Assembly (NCBI GenBank): GCA_024500155.1
Contig: CM044874.1
Location: 3,723,001-3,787,000, forward strand
Direction of reading: 5' to 3'
Length of the DNA stretch: 64,000 nucleotides
Source: Chenopodium formosanum
Lineage: Eukaryota > Streptophyta > Magnoliopsida > Caryophyllales > Amaranthaceae
The translations under genes and the position numbers were made by a program. Below, piece after piece: positions 49,101 through 59,004 of this stretch. The notes beneath the pieces were generated by a model. The model made no database searches, was not told the DNA's origin, and worked only from the letters and a program-made list of their open reading frames with translations. Numbering within the stretch: the stretch's first letter is position 1; each line of letters opens with the position of its first letter.

Positions 49101-50638
49101 CCTATAAACTAGCTTTAAATGACCATAATTGGAATGCGGCGATGAATGATGAATATAGTGCTTTAATTAAAACAGGGACATGGGAATTGGTGCCTAGGCC
49201 TGCGGGGGTGAATGTTGTCAATTGTATGTGGCTATTTAAGCATAAATACAAGTCTAATGGTGACCTTGAAAGGCACAAAGCTCGTCTTGTATGTGATGGC
49301 AGGTCGCAGGAAATTGGTGTGGATTGTGATGAGACTTTCAGTCCGGTAGTTAAACCGGCCACTATTCGTACTGTTCTCAGCTTAGCCTTGGCTAAAAAGT
49401 GGTCGATACATCAACTAGATGTCAAAAATGCCTTTTTACATGGTGACTTGCAAGAAACTGTTTATATGCATCAACCTCCGGGTTTCCTAGATCAGAGAGC
49501 GCCCAATCATGTTTGTCGTCTCCGCAAGGCTCTCTATGGTTTAAAGCAAGCTCCTAGAGCTTGGTACCAACGCTTTGCAAATTTTCTTATTAAGTTGGGC
49601 TTTGTCATTTCTAAGAGTGACACTTCTCTCTTCACTTTCCGACAGGGTGATGATATGGCATATTTGCTTCTTTATGTTGATGATATTATATTAGCTACCT
49701 CATCTGACAGGTTGCGTGCAGGGATCATATCTCAGTTACAAACTGAGTTTCCTATGACTGACTTGGGTCCTCTTAGTTATTTTTTGGGTATTGCAGTAAC
49801 CCGAAAACCTTCTTATTTGCTACTTTCACAGGAAAAGTATGCCCGGGAGATTTTAGAGCGTGCAGGTATGGCCTCTTGTAAACCTGCAGCCACTCCAGTT
49901 GACACTAAGTCCAAACTTAGTGCAGATGCAGGGCCACCTTTTCGGGATCCTACTTTGTATCGCAGTTTAGCAGGTGCTCTTCAGTATCTCACTTTTACTA
50001 GGCCAGATATTGCATATGCGGTACAACAGGTGTGTCTTTTTATGCATGATCCCCGGGAACCTCACTATGAGGCATTGAAACGCATTCTGCGTTATGTTCA
50101 GGGTACCATTGATCACGGCTTACATTTATATCCGACTGTTTCTCATCGACTTATTACTTACACTGACGCTGACTGGGGAGGTTGTCCCGATACTCGACGG
50201 TCCACATCGGGCTACTGTTGTTTCCTTGGGGACAACCTCGTGTCTTGGTCATCTAAGCGTCAGCACACTTTGTCTAAGTCGAGTTCAGAAGCAGAATATC
50301 GAGGCGTCGCGAATGTTGTCTCAGAGGCGTGTTGGCTTCGTAATCTTTTACTTGAGTTACATTGTCCTCTACGGCAGGCTACTATTGTTTATTGTGATAA
50401 TGTCAGTGCAATCTACCTTTCTGGCAACCCAGTACAACACCAACGCACCAAACATGTGGAGATGGATATACATTTTGTTCGAGAAAAGGTTGCATTGGGT
50501 GAAGTTCGGGTTCTACATGTCCCTTCAAGATATCAGTTTGCAGACATTTTCACTAAAGGCCTACCACGAGATTTATTTCTGGACTTTAGATCCAGTCTTA
50601 GCGTACGCCCTCCTCCCGCTACGACTGCGGGGGTGTGA
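46199..50638 (+). CDS. Ty1/copia gag-pol polyprotein, intact
   Basis: One uninterrupted 1479-residue retrotransposon polyprotein. Order: copia-type gag (about 30-225); a Gln/Gly/Arg-rich linker with RGRGGG repeats and no CCHC knuckle; aspartic protease WYVDSGA (369-375, D372); GAG-pre-integrase HHCC (H506, H511, C537, C540); integrase D567, D629, E665 (D-x61-D-x35-E; the second motif reads CDHGREF, where DNGGEF is usual); reverse transcriptase with LDVKNAFL and YVDD (1159-1162); RNase H from TDADWGG (D1323). All catalytic residues are present, so it was active recently or still could be expressed. The stop codon overlaps the 3' LTR start. The ATG fits the start of copia gag. Confidence 0.97.
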   Translation: MAKDDEPAPSPSPPPPSNDYHPANSISNIKNEVPEILDRDKGNYGSWVELFEIHCHSCNVIDHIDPKSPRPTDLTTAQWNRLDSIVKKWIYNTISADLRSTVLYKNATAQETWDRLANIFQDNGEIRAIYLENQFNNLFVENFPEVSSYCQKLKELKDQLANVGQPVSERTLVLRLCAGLIDSDYDGVAQSITQIRPLPGFDEARSRILLEESRKSAKENSGQAFVTQTNNITTTSAAATHQQQQPQHQGRGGGGGGRGNKGRGGKPKAKGRGRGQNPQQQSVAAQPTPANQSGPSQQQLWASFQQWAQQATWARPPAPFPAQQQQSILGQPRPSQQQAYTAQYGQPMTPTELASSFSTMTLPNPDNQWYVDSGATSHMTNNAGNLLPLFNLSTKNHILVGNGHRIPVTGYGHSTLPHPKTPLVLRDVLLAPELIKNLISVRKFTTDNSVSIEFDPFGFSVKDLRTGKIITRCDSSGDLYPVRTTKSTPSTCLATSLTAVSPSTWHSRLGHPGAQVFSYLKSKNHIYCNKEHDSPFCNSCQLGKHTRLPFENSNNTTICAFDIIHADLWTSLIRSAQGHKYYLVLLDDHTHFVWTIPLKYKSQAFQSFINFRKYVETQFERQIKCFQCDHGREFDNDPFKQKCIDHGMLFRFSCPHTSSQNGKAERMIRTLNNIKRTILFHASLPPSYWFYALETATYLLNILPTKALKNNTPAFALFGKTPSYDHIRVFGCLCFPNLSAIAPHKLAPRSTPCVFLGYPIDHRGYRCLDLTTNKIIISRHVTFDEATFPFRNITQFRSQEYDFLGDDSPSPYLFHPTLHNPRQVSPNTPTSPQISSPNSRGPATLPLSPQRTQTNSAQQNSHASPAQQTSPRLGCGSTDPAMASPRTPLPTALPHPQPPCTPSSPASTPAYSPPPMRGIPPIQPTRPPPPSPRVTRSQRGIFKPNPKYCNLTVQPSGPHLHKSPLLKSYKLALNDHNWNAAMNDEYSALIKTGTWELVPRPAGVNVVNCMWLFKHKYKSNGDLERHKARLVCDGRSQEIGVDCDETFSPVVKPATIRTVLSLALAKKWSIHQLDVKNAFLHGDLQETVYMHQPPGFLDQRAPNHVCRLRKALYGLKQAPRAWYQRFANFLIKLGFVISKSDTSLFTFRQGDDMAYLLLYVDDIILATSSDRLRAGIISQLQTEFPMTDLGPLSYFLGIAVTRKPSYLLLSQEKYAREILERAGMASCKPAATPVDTKSKLSADAGPPFRDPTLYRSLAGALQYLTFTRPDIAYAVQQVCLFMHDPREPHYEALKRILRYVQGTIDHGLHLYPTVSHRLITYTDADWGGCPDTRRSTSGYCCFLGDNLVSWSSKRQHTLSKSSSEAEYRGVANVVSEACWLRNLLLELHCPLRQATIVYCDNVSAIYLSGNPVQHQRTKHVEMDIHFVREKVALGEVRVLHVPSRYQFADIFTKGLPRDLFLDFRSSLSVRPPPATTAGV

Positions 50639-50820
50639 TAGATATTATAGGATTATTATAATATTTGTCGCAGAGTAGGATATATTTGTATATATTTGTG
50701 ATATAGTTTGTATTCTTATCGTACTAGGTTTCCTAACATGATTAGGACTAGTATTGTAACATTATATATATTATTCAATGGTACACACTCCAACCAAAGG
50801 AGTTTTCCCGAAATCTAACA
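50636..50820 (+). mobile_element. 3' LTR of the copia element
   Basis: Begins TGATAGAT directly after a G-rich polypurine stretch (GCGGGGGTG) and ends ATCTAACA, so the tips form an 8-bp inverted repeat with one mismatch. Length is about 185 bp. A TATA-like ATTATATATATTATTC lies within. No copy was found upstream of the coding region, nor a primer-binding site there. The five bases after it, AATAC (50821-50825), recur at 46019-46023 directly before a TG, which may mark the original left border. Confidence 0.75.
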
Positions 50821-51581
50821 AATACGAGTAATATCGTAGCAGAAGAAGTGGGAGGAAGAGGAGGAGGAGGAGAAGGAAAAGGAAGTGATGAAAAAATTGA
50901 AGTCTTAGGATTGAATTGTCATTCATTATTGCTTAGGAGAGTCGGTGTTAATTTATAACTTGAGTAGTACTAGAAAACTACAACTACTCACTATAAACCC
51001 AACTGCTTTTAAAGCCAAAAATATTTACTACTATATTAACTATCATAAGTTCATTTTTCTTTTCTTTGAAAATTTAATTTTAATAACAATAAAATGAAGA
51101 AATTATAAAAACTAGCAAACAGAAAACATTTATATGAAGATCAACCATAAAAATTAAAGTCTCTGTCTCTATCTTCTGATAATATTAATGACCTCCCTTA
51201 TAGTTTGAGCATACATTTATGTCCTTTTTATCTAACTATGTAGCTATATTAGTATTAGCAACTTCTTGAAAATCTAATTTAAGTTAATTTGGTAGTTATG
51301 TCTCTTTTGAGTTATTATGACTACCTTATGACTATCTTGAACTTGCTTAGGATCGATGATCAATTAGATCAATTAGATCAATTATCTGTTTTTGAGTAGC
51401 AAATACGATTATATAGGTCATTTCACAAGAATGTATACTAGAAATTCCGAGGTTCAGTGTACATACATAGACATTGATAACCTATTTTAATTTCATTTTA
51501 TTCAACAAATTTGCTTATAAATTCATTTTAAAACTAACTATCTCTCGAATTTTTTTGTCATATATAAATGAAGACAACTAG
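50821..51581. other. Intergenic DNA
   Basis: No gene or repeat recognised beyond a short GGA/AGG-rich patch at about 50848-50885. Confidence 0.4.
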
Positions 51582-51586
51582 CCTTC

Positions 51587-51871
51587 TGATAGAGTATAAA
51601 ACATATTCTTGGGCCTCAACCATCAGTTTAAGCTTTTGGTTGAGTTGGTCCTTTAACATGGTATCAGAGCCAGCGTGACATAAAGGTCTTCGAATCTCAT
51701 CCACCCCTCCTTCAAAGTGGAATTAATTCGCGCTAGGTATGAGTGGGCCTGTGTTGCATCCACATTTCAAGCCCAAAGGGCCTTTCATGTGAGGGGGAGT
51801 GATAGAGTATAAAACATATTCTTGGGCCTCAACCATCAGCTTAAGCTTTTGGTTGAGTTGGTCCACTAACA
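51587..51871 (+). mobile_element. Complete TRIM (miniature LTR retrotransposon)
   Basis: Two 72-bp direct terminal repeats (51587-51658 and 51800-51871) start TGATAGAGTATAAAAC, end TAACA, and differ at three positions. Directly after the first is TGGTATCAGAGCC (51659-51671), complementary to the 3' end of initiator tRNA-Met. Just before the second is a polypurine tract GTGAGGGGGAG. The element is flanked by perfect CCTTC duplications (51582-51586, 51872-51876). With a 141-bp interior and no coding capacity it is a textbook TRIM, mobilised in trans by an autonomous element. Cassandra-type 5S rRNA promoter sequence is not visible. Confidence 0.97.
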
Positions 51872-51876
51872 CCTTC

Positions 51877-52689
51877 TTATGTTATGTAATCATCCTAGTC
51901 TCCTTCAAAGAATTAGAGAATACAATAATTAAAGTGATAACAGAAGCGCATAGACCAATCACCAATCAATCATATTGATTGTAGTCTTGAATTTGGAAGG
52001 AAAAGTATAGCAATGTCTTCACTTTTTAGAAAGGAAAGGACTACACATTGCTTGGAATTAGGAGAGATTTATCACAAGCTAAGGCTAATTTTTATCAAGT
52101 TTGGTGATACAATTTTTCAATAAAGTCAAATGATATATAAAGTTAGATTAAATTTGCATCACAATACAACTTTTTAGATCAAACATACGTATAACTAATC
52201 TTTCATGAGTTTCATCTATGAGTGGTTATTGAAGCAGTAAATTTGGAACAAGGATGAATACTAGAAATTCCAAGGTTGATCATGTACGCATTTAGATGAT
52301 GTGATACACCTGATTTGATTGCCTATTTTAATTTCGATTTTGTTAATTTTCAAGCCAGGAACTAACTAATACAATAATATCCTCATATTATTGGTGTATC
52401 ATATTCTTGGTCTAATTGATGTAGCCAAGAACTTGTGCCTCTACATTTGATTAGAACCTTAGCACTATCCTTAGGCTTCACCGAATACTCTACAGGTTTC
52501 TTACAAGTGAAGTTACTAATTATATGGACTTTAGTATTCAATGATTCTCGGTTTGGGCCAATACAAGTATCTTCAATTTGGGCCAGCCCGAAACTCTTAA
52601 CAAAGTTTCATGTCCTTAATGTCCAGTATTTTCTAGTTCTTTTAGGCTAGAAGCATAGTTGTGAACTTGTGATAGAGTATAGATTGATA
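51877..52689. other. Intergenic DNA
   Basis: AT-rich, no gene. A segment near 52255-52335 (ACTAGAAATTCCAAGGTT) resembles one near 51448-51500 upstream of the TRIM, a worn dispersed repeat. Confidence 0.35.
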
Positions 52690-54093
52690 CTCTCTCCGTC
52701 TTTAAATACTTGCTCCATTTCTCCACGTGCGGAGTTTTAGGAAAAATTGAAAAAAGTAATAAAGTATGGATGTAGTGGAATATGTGGAAGAATAAAAAAT
52801 TGTAAAAAAATAAAAGTAGTGGAGAAAAATTGGAGGAGGGAATATGAAAATAATAAAATATTATCATGGTAGGTCCACTAGGTGAGAGAAATTAATTTAA
52901 TATTGTAAAAGTTTTCCAAATAAGGAAATAGGGCAAGTATTTAAAAATCGGCTATTTCACCAAATGCCACTGAGCACTTTAAAAATTCACTAAATGCCAT
53001 CGGACTTTTCAGAATTCACCAAATGCCACCGAGTTTTTTAAAAATTCACCGAGTGCCATTAATGACTAACGGCAGTTAACTCTGTTAGTCATTAAGGCTA
53101 ATTATGCCACGTGGTGGCTTATGATTGGTTGCTTATTAAATTAGTATGTTAATTACTTAATAAAAAACTAAAAAAAAAAAAAAAAAAAACCACCCACCCA
53201 CCATGACTCAGCCCGACCACCGTAAATCACTGCCACCACCATATCCCCACCTCTAACCAATCCCCACCGCAGCGGCGACCCACCACTGAACAACCGAGCC
53301 GGCAACCCAGCCTTGAACAACCGCACCGCCGGCGACCCAGCGTAGCCAGCCCGCATCGACAACGCACCCAGCCGATTCGCAAACTCTCCTTCTCCCTCGA
53401 AAATCCCACCCCTAACCACCGCCGACGACCAAAGCCCCCTCCCCACGCCGGAGAACCCAAATCAGTTCATCCCCTCCGAGCTCCACCCTTTCAACCACCA
53501 CGCCGGAACCCTAAATTAAAATCCCCAAAAATCGAAATCTAGGGTTTCGACACTTTAAACCCCAATATCGATTTCCCTAAATTCGTAACCCCCTCCACTC
53601 CATCCCTCCTGCTCCGACGAACCCAAACCACCTCTTTCCCTCCCATCTCCACCCCTTGAACCACCTTGCTTAAAATCGACAACCAAATTTGGTTTTCGAT
53701 TTTGGAGATTTCGTTTTTGGGGTTTTATTAGGGTGTCGAGGATGGGTGTTTAGGGGGGGAGTGGATGCAGATGGTAGGGGGCATAGGGTCAAGGGGAAGG
53801 GTGGCCGCCGACGATGTTGGTCTCCGGTGGGGGTGGAGGCAAGGGGTTGGGCTGGCGTAGGGGTTCAATTTTTTTTTTTTTTTTTAATTTTTTTTTTAAT
53901 TTTTTTGATAAATAAAATAATAATAAAATGAACCAATTAGAATATGCCACGTGGCATAATTAGCCTTAATGACTAACGGAGTTAATTACCGTTAGTCATT
54001 AATGGCACTCGGTGAATTTTTTAAAAACTCGGTGGCATTTGGTGAATTCTAAAAAGTCCGATGGCATTTGGTGAATTTTTAAATTACTCAATG

Positions 54094-55315
54094 CACTACA
54101 AAAAAAAAAAAAAAAAAAATCAATATAGCATCAACTAAAATTTGTTGCTATTCACCAAAAATCCGTTGCCAACTCTATTTAGCAACGGGTTGGAAACAAA
54201 AATTTGTTGTTTCTAAAAGGCTTGTTGCCATGGGATTTTGAAACCAGTTGCAAAGCAATTTTGTTGCAATATTGCATCAATTTAAATATAGTTTCCATGA
54301 TTGTTGTTGTTTTTGGTGCATTCGTTGTCAACTTTAATTTGGCAACAGATTACCATTGGTTGTTGTTAAAAAAACAAATTATTAATGTTAGTTCCTAAAA
54401 TAGCAACAAATTATTAATGTTGGTTCCTAAAAATAGCAACAAATTATTAAAGTTGGTTCATAAAAATAGCTACAAATCATTAATATTGGTTGCTATCAAC
54501 ACTACGAGACAAAAACCCAATCCCTATTAGCAATTCGGTTCAACCCGATCTCGGCCTTTACCAATCTGAAATCTCACTCAAGTTAGGTCAACTTGACTCG
54601 ACTTTGCATGTAAGGCTCTTTGAATCCCCAGTCTCAAGAATCGCATTTGGTAGGAGTCGAACTTGCGACCTCAAAGTCAGATGGTGAATCTCTTACCATC
54701 TATACCAAGTACTATTTGTTTACTTCTATGCATATAATTTATAATAAGTGAACAAAATATTAGAGACGAAATTGAAAAATTTGTCTCCAAATTAGGGACA
54801 AAATAAAAAATCCGTCTTTAAATTAGAGACGAAATTGAAATCCGTCTCTATTTGATGTCATTTTAGCAACAAATAATTTTATACATTACAGCAAAAAGTG
54901 GCTTACATATAAATTAACAACAATAAGTAACACAACTCGTTTCCAATGGCAACAAACAAAATAATGCGTTATCAATTATCAACAATAATTTAGAAGACTT
55001 GTTTCTAATGGAAACAATTCAAAAATTCATTGTATTTGTTTGTTTCTAAATCAATACAAATAAAATATTTGTTGTCATAGTTTGTTACTATTTGGCAACA
55101 AGAGAAAAATATGATGTCGTCTAATAACAACTAATAAGACAATTTGTTTTAAAAAGCAACAAATCAAAAATATGTAGCCATTGTTTATTAAAAACTAAAG
55201 CATAAAATGTCGCTTTTAATTAGGCAATGAAAAAATTTAGATTCGTTGCTATTTAGCAACATTTTTAAAATCTGTTGCCAAACTTAGTTGCTAAAAAGCT
55301 TTTATTTTTGTAGTG
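54094..55315. mobile_element. Non-autonomous CACTA (En/Spm) element
   Basis: The innermost layer. Starts CACTACAAAAA and ends TTTTTGTAGTG, the CACTA terminal repeat. A 3-bp duplication ATG lies on both sides (54091-54093, 55316-55318), and removing it restores the continuity of the host MULE arm. Subterminal regions contain many TAGCAACAAA/TTTGTTGC motifs in both orientations, where CACTA transposases bind. No transposase is coded in 1222 bp. Confidence 0.93.
54501..54712 (-). mobile_element. tRNA-derived SINE-like segment inside the CACTA (tentative)
   Basis: On the minus strand the right part has GGTATAGATGGTAAGAG (A-box-like) and AAGTTCGACTCC (B-box-like, plus 54653-54664), the tRNA-type polymerase III promoter. 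No clear A tail or duplication was found, so it may instead be a tRNA-like fragment carried by another retroelement. Confidence 0.35.
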
Positions 55316-55469
55316 ATGGCATTTGGTGAAATAGCAGTATTTAAAAACGGATGGAGCAGTTCCTCACAAAGTTACAAGTGCACAACTTTTTCTAGGTAAT
55401 TAGAATAACTTGTCATCATAACAAACTATTAAGAGCTATCTTAAAAAAAAAAAAAACAAACGAACAATA

Positions 55470-55727
55470 CTCTCCCTCTGTATCACTTTTTAAGTACTCT
55501 AATTTGACCGATACATTTGCCAACATGGAATTTTGACCAATACTATCTTTAATTATCAATAATTATAAATTATTAAAAAATTGATTTTAGAAATTCTAGG
55601 ATGAGAGGATTCTGACAATTACTCACATGATTGTGTTTCATTTTATGTATAAAACACAAACAATGGTCAAAGTGATGTATGTGAATAACAAAAAATCAAA
55701 TTAAAACACTTAAAAATATAGAGGGAG
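55470..55727. mobile_element. Stowaway MITE
   Basis: Left end CTCTCCCTCTGTATCACTTT after TA (55468-55469); right end ACTTAAAAATATAGAGGGAG before TA (55728-55729). Inverted termini, TA duplication and 258 bp fit Stowaway. Confidence 0.75.
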
Positions 55728-55769
55728 TATGATCCACCAAAGGGTACTCCAAAATCCAAAGTATGTTGC

Positions 55770-55983
55770 GCAAAAACTAAAATTAGGAATACAAAGCCGA
55801 AGTGGGAAACCATGGATCTGATAGCCCGGTGCCCGAGGTTTATTACTTAGTGCTAATAATCACGCATTATGGGTCACAAGAAACAAACGTATTTTTGAGG
55901 GGGATAATAGATAATGCGCTCTTTCTTCATTAATCTTGACTTAGCTCTTACACTTGTCCAAGATTTTATGTCTACTGGCACTA
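55770..55983 (+). pseudogene. LINE ORF2 remnant, left piece
   Basis: Upstream of the solo LTR the plus strand still reads a segment like the region between reverse transcriptase and RNase H of plant LINEs (WVTRNKRIFEG near 55875-55910), with stops. It continues after the LTR at 58395. The left limit is uncertain. Confidence 0.4.
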
Positions 55984-58389
55984 TGTAACACCCCGTCTAA
56001 AACAGAAGGCGAGACGTTAGCGGAAATAACGTCGAGACGGTAATGTCACTCTAAAGGTTACTAAAAAAAAATAAAAATAAAGGAAACAACTGAATAAATA
56101 AATTATTTAAGTGAAAGAAAACTCAATAAACATGGAAAACTTCAAACGAGGCAGAACAACCTCAAATCCAATTGTCCCAATTGAAAAAAAAAATGGTCTA
56201 AAGATAACATAGGGAAGTCTATAAAACTGTTAAGAAACAAACTAAACACTCTGCTCTCAGCCCAGACTCAACAGAAGCTACTCTTCACCTGCAAATAACA
56301 TTTAGGTTCCACAATCAGTGGGGAGTAACTAGCAGTTCTCCCAAAGACGAGGAGATCACATAGCAAGAATCAAGACAAGGTAAGAACAAAGAAAAAGAGA
56401 TATGAAAACAAAGTCACAAGACATGAACTAAAAGAAAATAAATATATTAGAAAGAAACTATTCAATGGAAAATAGGGTAACTTAGTGAATCAAAACTTGA
56501 AACGGAATAAAATAATTGTTAAAGTTCATATAATAATTCAAACAAGCAAGACAGGTTAAATAGTTTAGTAATAATATTTATATCATAGAAAAACAATTTG
56601 ACTAAAGTAGGATCAAACGCTAGTGGAAGCCCGCAGTCCACTTCCTAAGGTTTGTCAGGCGAACCTCCAGTCAACTCACAGGAGACTGTGTCTAAGAATG
56701 GCCAAACTCCCGTTGCCGGATAGAAGCCAAATATGGTCTTACACCTCCGAACCTCCCGGACGACAACAATTAACCCAGGTTATACTACTTGAATCCCGCA
56801 GCCAAGTAGTTGGCATGTTCTAACCATTGGAATCCCGCAGTCCAATGGCTCCTAACTTACAGTCAATATAAAAATCAATAAAATAATATAATTTTAAATC
56901 AAAAATTATCAATGATCAGCAGAGATGCCACATATGGTCTTATACTCAAATATTATCAAATCAAACACCGCAATATGCATAAGTTAAATAGTGTGTTACC
57001 AACACCATGAGAAGTCTTTTAATTAGAAAATATGCACACTATACGTATTCATATACATGCTGTCCAACTTATACAAATTGCAAATACATACTTCTAAAAA
57101 TTAAAATAATTAGATTATTGTTTTAAAAATTATCAAACTTGCACACATTGACCCTCACATTGACACAAGTATTATAAAGTATAATAAGAGACATAACAAG
57201 TTTGAATCATAATTATATACTCTAAACTAATCCCAACCAACAACTTACGTAAAAGTTCAGATTTCAATACGACATTATCAAGTAAAAAATTCACCTATTT
57301 TAATCACTAGTCATAGTACAAATTACATACATGAAACACATTATATAACCAGGCCCCCTAGCATGATTCTAAGTGATGAATATATACCCACACTATTTCC
57401 ACACAAAAATGCAAGGGACATTTTGCTACATATTAGAATCAAACTCTTTCAGTCACGTAAACCCATGAAACCTGCTAATCCAATGTCACCTAATACTCCA
57501 ACAAGATATACATACATGACAAGAACATGGCAGGCATGAACAATTAGCAATCGTCTATCTTTAATCATGATTTATAGCATGAACTTAATACTTGTTATTT
57601 GAAAATCAAAACTGGCATACGGCAATCCCATCAAACACACAGGTCGCACAAAAAAATCAGTTGGAAAACAGTTCGCAATTCGTCAAAATAAAATCAGTTT
57701 CTATAACGATCATTCTAGTTTTCGTCACACGACTTTCTCAATTGTTCTAGGCCTTAATCATGAATTCTAAACTAGGTGAAATCTAGTCTAAGAGATAGTA
57801 CTAGTTACCTTGAAAGTAGAGTGCAAGAACGAGTACAAACGAGCCCCAACGAACAAGAATCAATACTCCAAACGCCCTCTAATGGAACCCGTTACTTTGT
57901 GGACTTTTTTTGTGAGAAATTTTGTGAGTTTAGAGACTGGAATGCAGCAAGAATGGGCAGCGTGAGGTTTAAATAGAGGGGAAGGAGAGAAGTTTGAGGG
58001 TTAGGCAAAATTAAAGGGATTGGGGGTTACGATCATCAATAGAGAGGTAATTATAATGGGGGTTACAAGGAGCATTAGCAGCCAGCAACCCTTTAATTTC
58101 TCCCCTTTACGTGACTTAGTAAATGGGTCAACACTAGTGGGTAAAATAGTTGGGTCGATCCAATACTCTATTAAACTAATTCGCACGTGTAACTTAAAAT
58201 TGCTATAGCGATTAATATTGAAAATAATATATACCTTTTACCAATTAAATACAAAAATAAGATTAAGACTAATTTAGAGAAATATATATTATTATTTTTT
58301 TTTTAATTTAAAGAAAACATTTTATCGGAAAATAATCGGCAGGAGAATTGCCCATGCAAAATATCAGCTCAAAAATATGGGGTGTTACA
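55984..58389 (-). mobile_element. Solo LTR with perfect CACTA target duplication
   Basis: Starts TGTAACACCCCG and ends GGGGTGTTACA, with identical 5-bp flanks CACTA (55979-55983, 58390-58394). No gag-pol is present, so the internal part was lost by LTR-LTR recombination. The 2.4 kb length and TGTAACACCCC tips suit Tekay/Del-type chromovirus LTRs. A TATA-like box with a C/T-rich leader reads on the minus strand near 57970, which suggests minus orientation. It shares tips and layout with the solo LTR at 22020-26280. Confidence 0.85.
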
Positions 58390-58394
58390 CACTA

Positions 58395-58984
58395 GGAACT
58401 TGCGAAGTGAGTCGACTGTTGATCAAGATGTGCATCCCCCATCGAGGTTCCTTCAAGTAAATCTGGGCATGACTCCCCTCCTTCTTTGCTATGAAACCTC
58501 AATACAACCCTATACTATTCGAGTGTATGGTTCCTGGAAGAAATCGACAAAGTTATATGGTACAGGTTGGATGATCACTCTTTCTGATCAAAGGGAGAGA
58601 GATGCGGGGGGACATCTGGCATTGCTTCCTCGGCACTTCAGGCTGAGGGTCTGGCTTGTTTGTCAGATATGGGTTGGGCCCGAGATAATGGATATGCATC
58701 CATTAAAATATATACAGACTCTACAATGATTATCCTCTCGCTAGGCAAAAAAGGGATTTTATCCATGGACCTCTTTTGGATAGTTAAGGAAATCCGAAGG
58801 CTAGGGCAACTCTTTCAACAATGCGTCTTCCTTAAAGTTGGTAAAGAAGAAGTCAATCGTTCTCATCAGCTTGCAAATCAATGCCGTCAGACTGTTTCAA
58901 CTTTTGCTACCTCTATTCCCTTTGATTTTTTAAGTTTCTTTTTTTTTTTTCCCTTTCTATTTGTTATTTAGTGTTTCCGCTGTT
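58395..58984 (+). pseudogene. LINE RNase H-like fragment with poly(A) tail
   Basis: Two overlapping frames code for pieces of a plant LINE-type RNase H domain (RVT_3 family). The first (about 58500-58570) has the VYGSWKKSTKLYGTGWMI region; the second (58660 onward) has GWARDNGYASIKIYTDST and VNRSHQLANQCRQ. They are shifted relative to each other near 58630-58660, so the gene is broken. The fragment ends in a 3'UTR and an A run (about 58986-59004). It is the 3' end of a 5'-truncated LINE, interrupted by the solo LTR. Confidence 0.75.
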
Positions 58985-59004
58985 GTAAAAAAAAAAAAAA
59001 AAAA

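Larger units (their letters stand above)
52951..55335. mobile_element. Long-TIR MULE-like element with GC-rich cargo
   Basis: The second layer. Arms start GCTATTTCACCAAATGCCA and end in the complement; after removing the CACTA insertion they remain inverted repeats for about 200 bp (52951-53160 against 53920-54093 plus 55316-55335; shared blocks TTAATGACTAACGG and TATGCCACGTGG). The interior (about 53190-53870) is strikingly GC-rich and contains CCGCCG-type, leader-like sequence with proline/arginine-rich frames, as in Pack-MULEs carrying captured gene pieces. The flanks show a 15-bp imperfect repeat AGTATTTAAAAATCG / AGTATTTAAAAACGG (13 of 15 match), longer than the 9 bp usual for MULEs. Confidence 0.7.
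52690..55356. mobile_element. Stowaway-like MITE, split by nested elements
   Basis: The outer layer of a nest. The left end CTCTCTCCGTCTTTAAATAC follows TA (52688-52689). The right end GTATTTAAAAACGGATGGAG lies at about 55338-55356, where the TA is degenerate. The left 260 bp match the reverse complement of the right part of the element at 59450-60123, confirming the family. Its 3' arm is interrupted at 52950/55336. Confidence 0.7.

Noticed and set aside
50094..50678. 194-codon frame overlapping the copia RNase H
   Set aside because: Alternative register of the gag-pol coding sequence; no independent domain.
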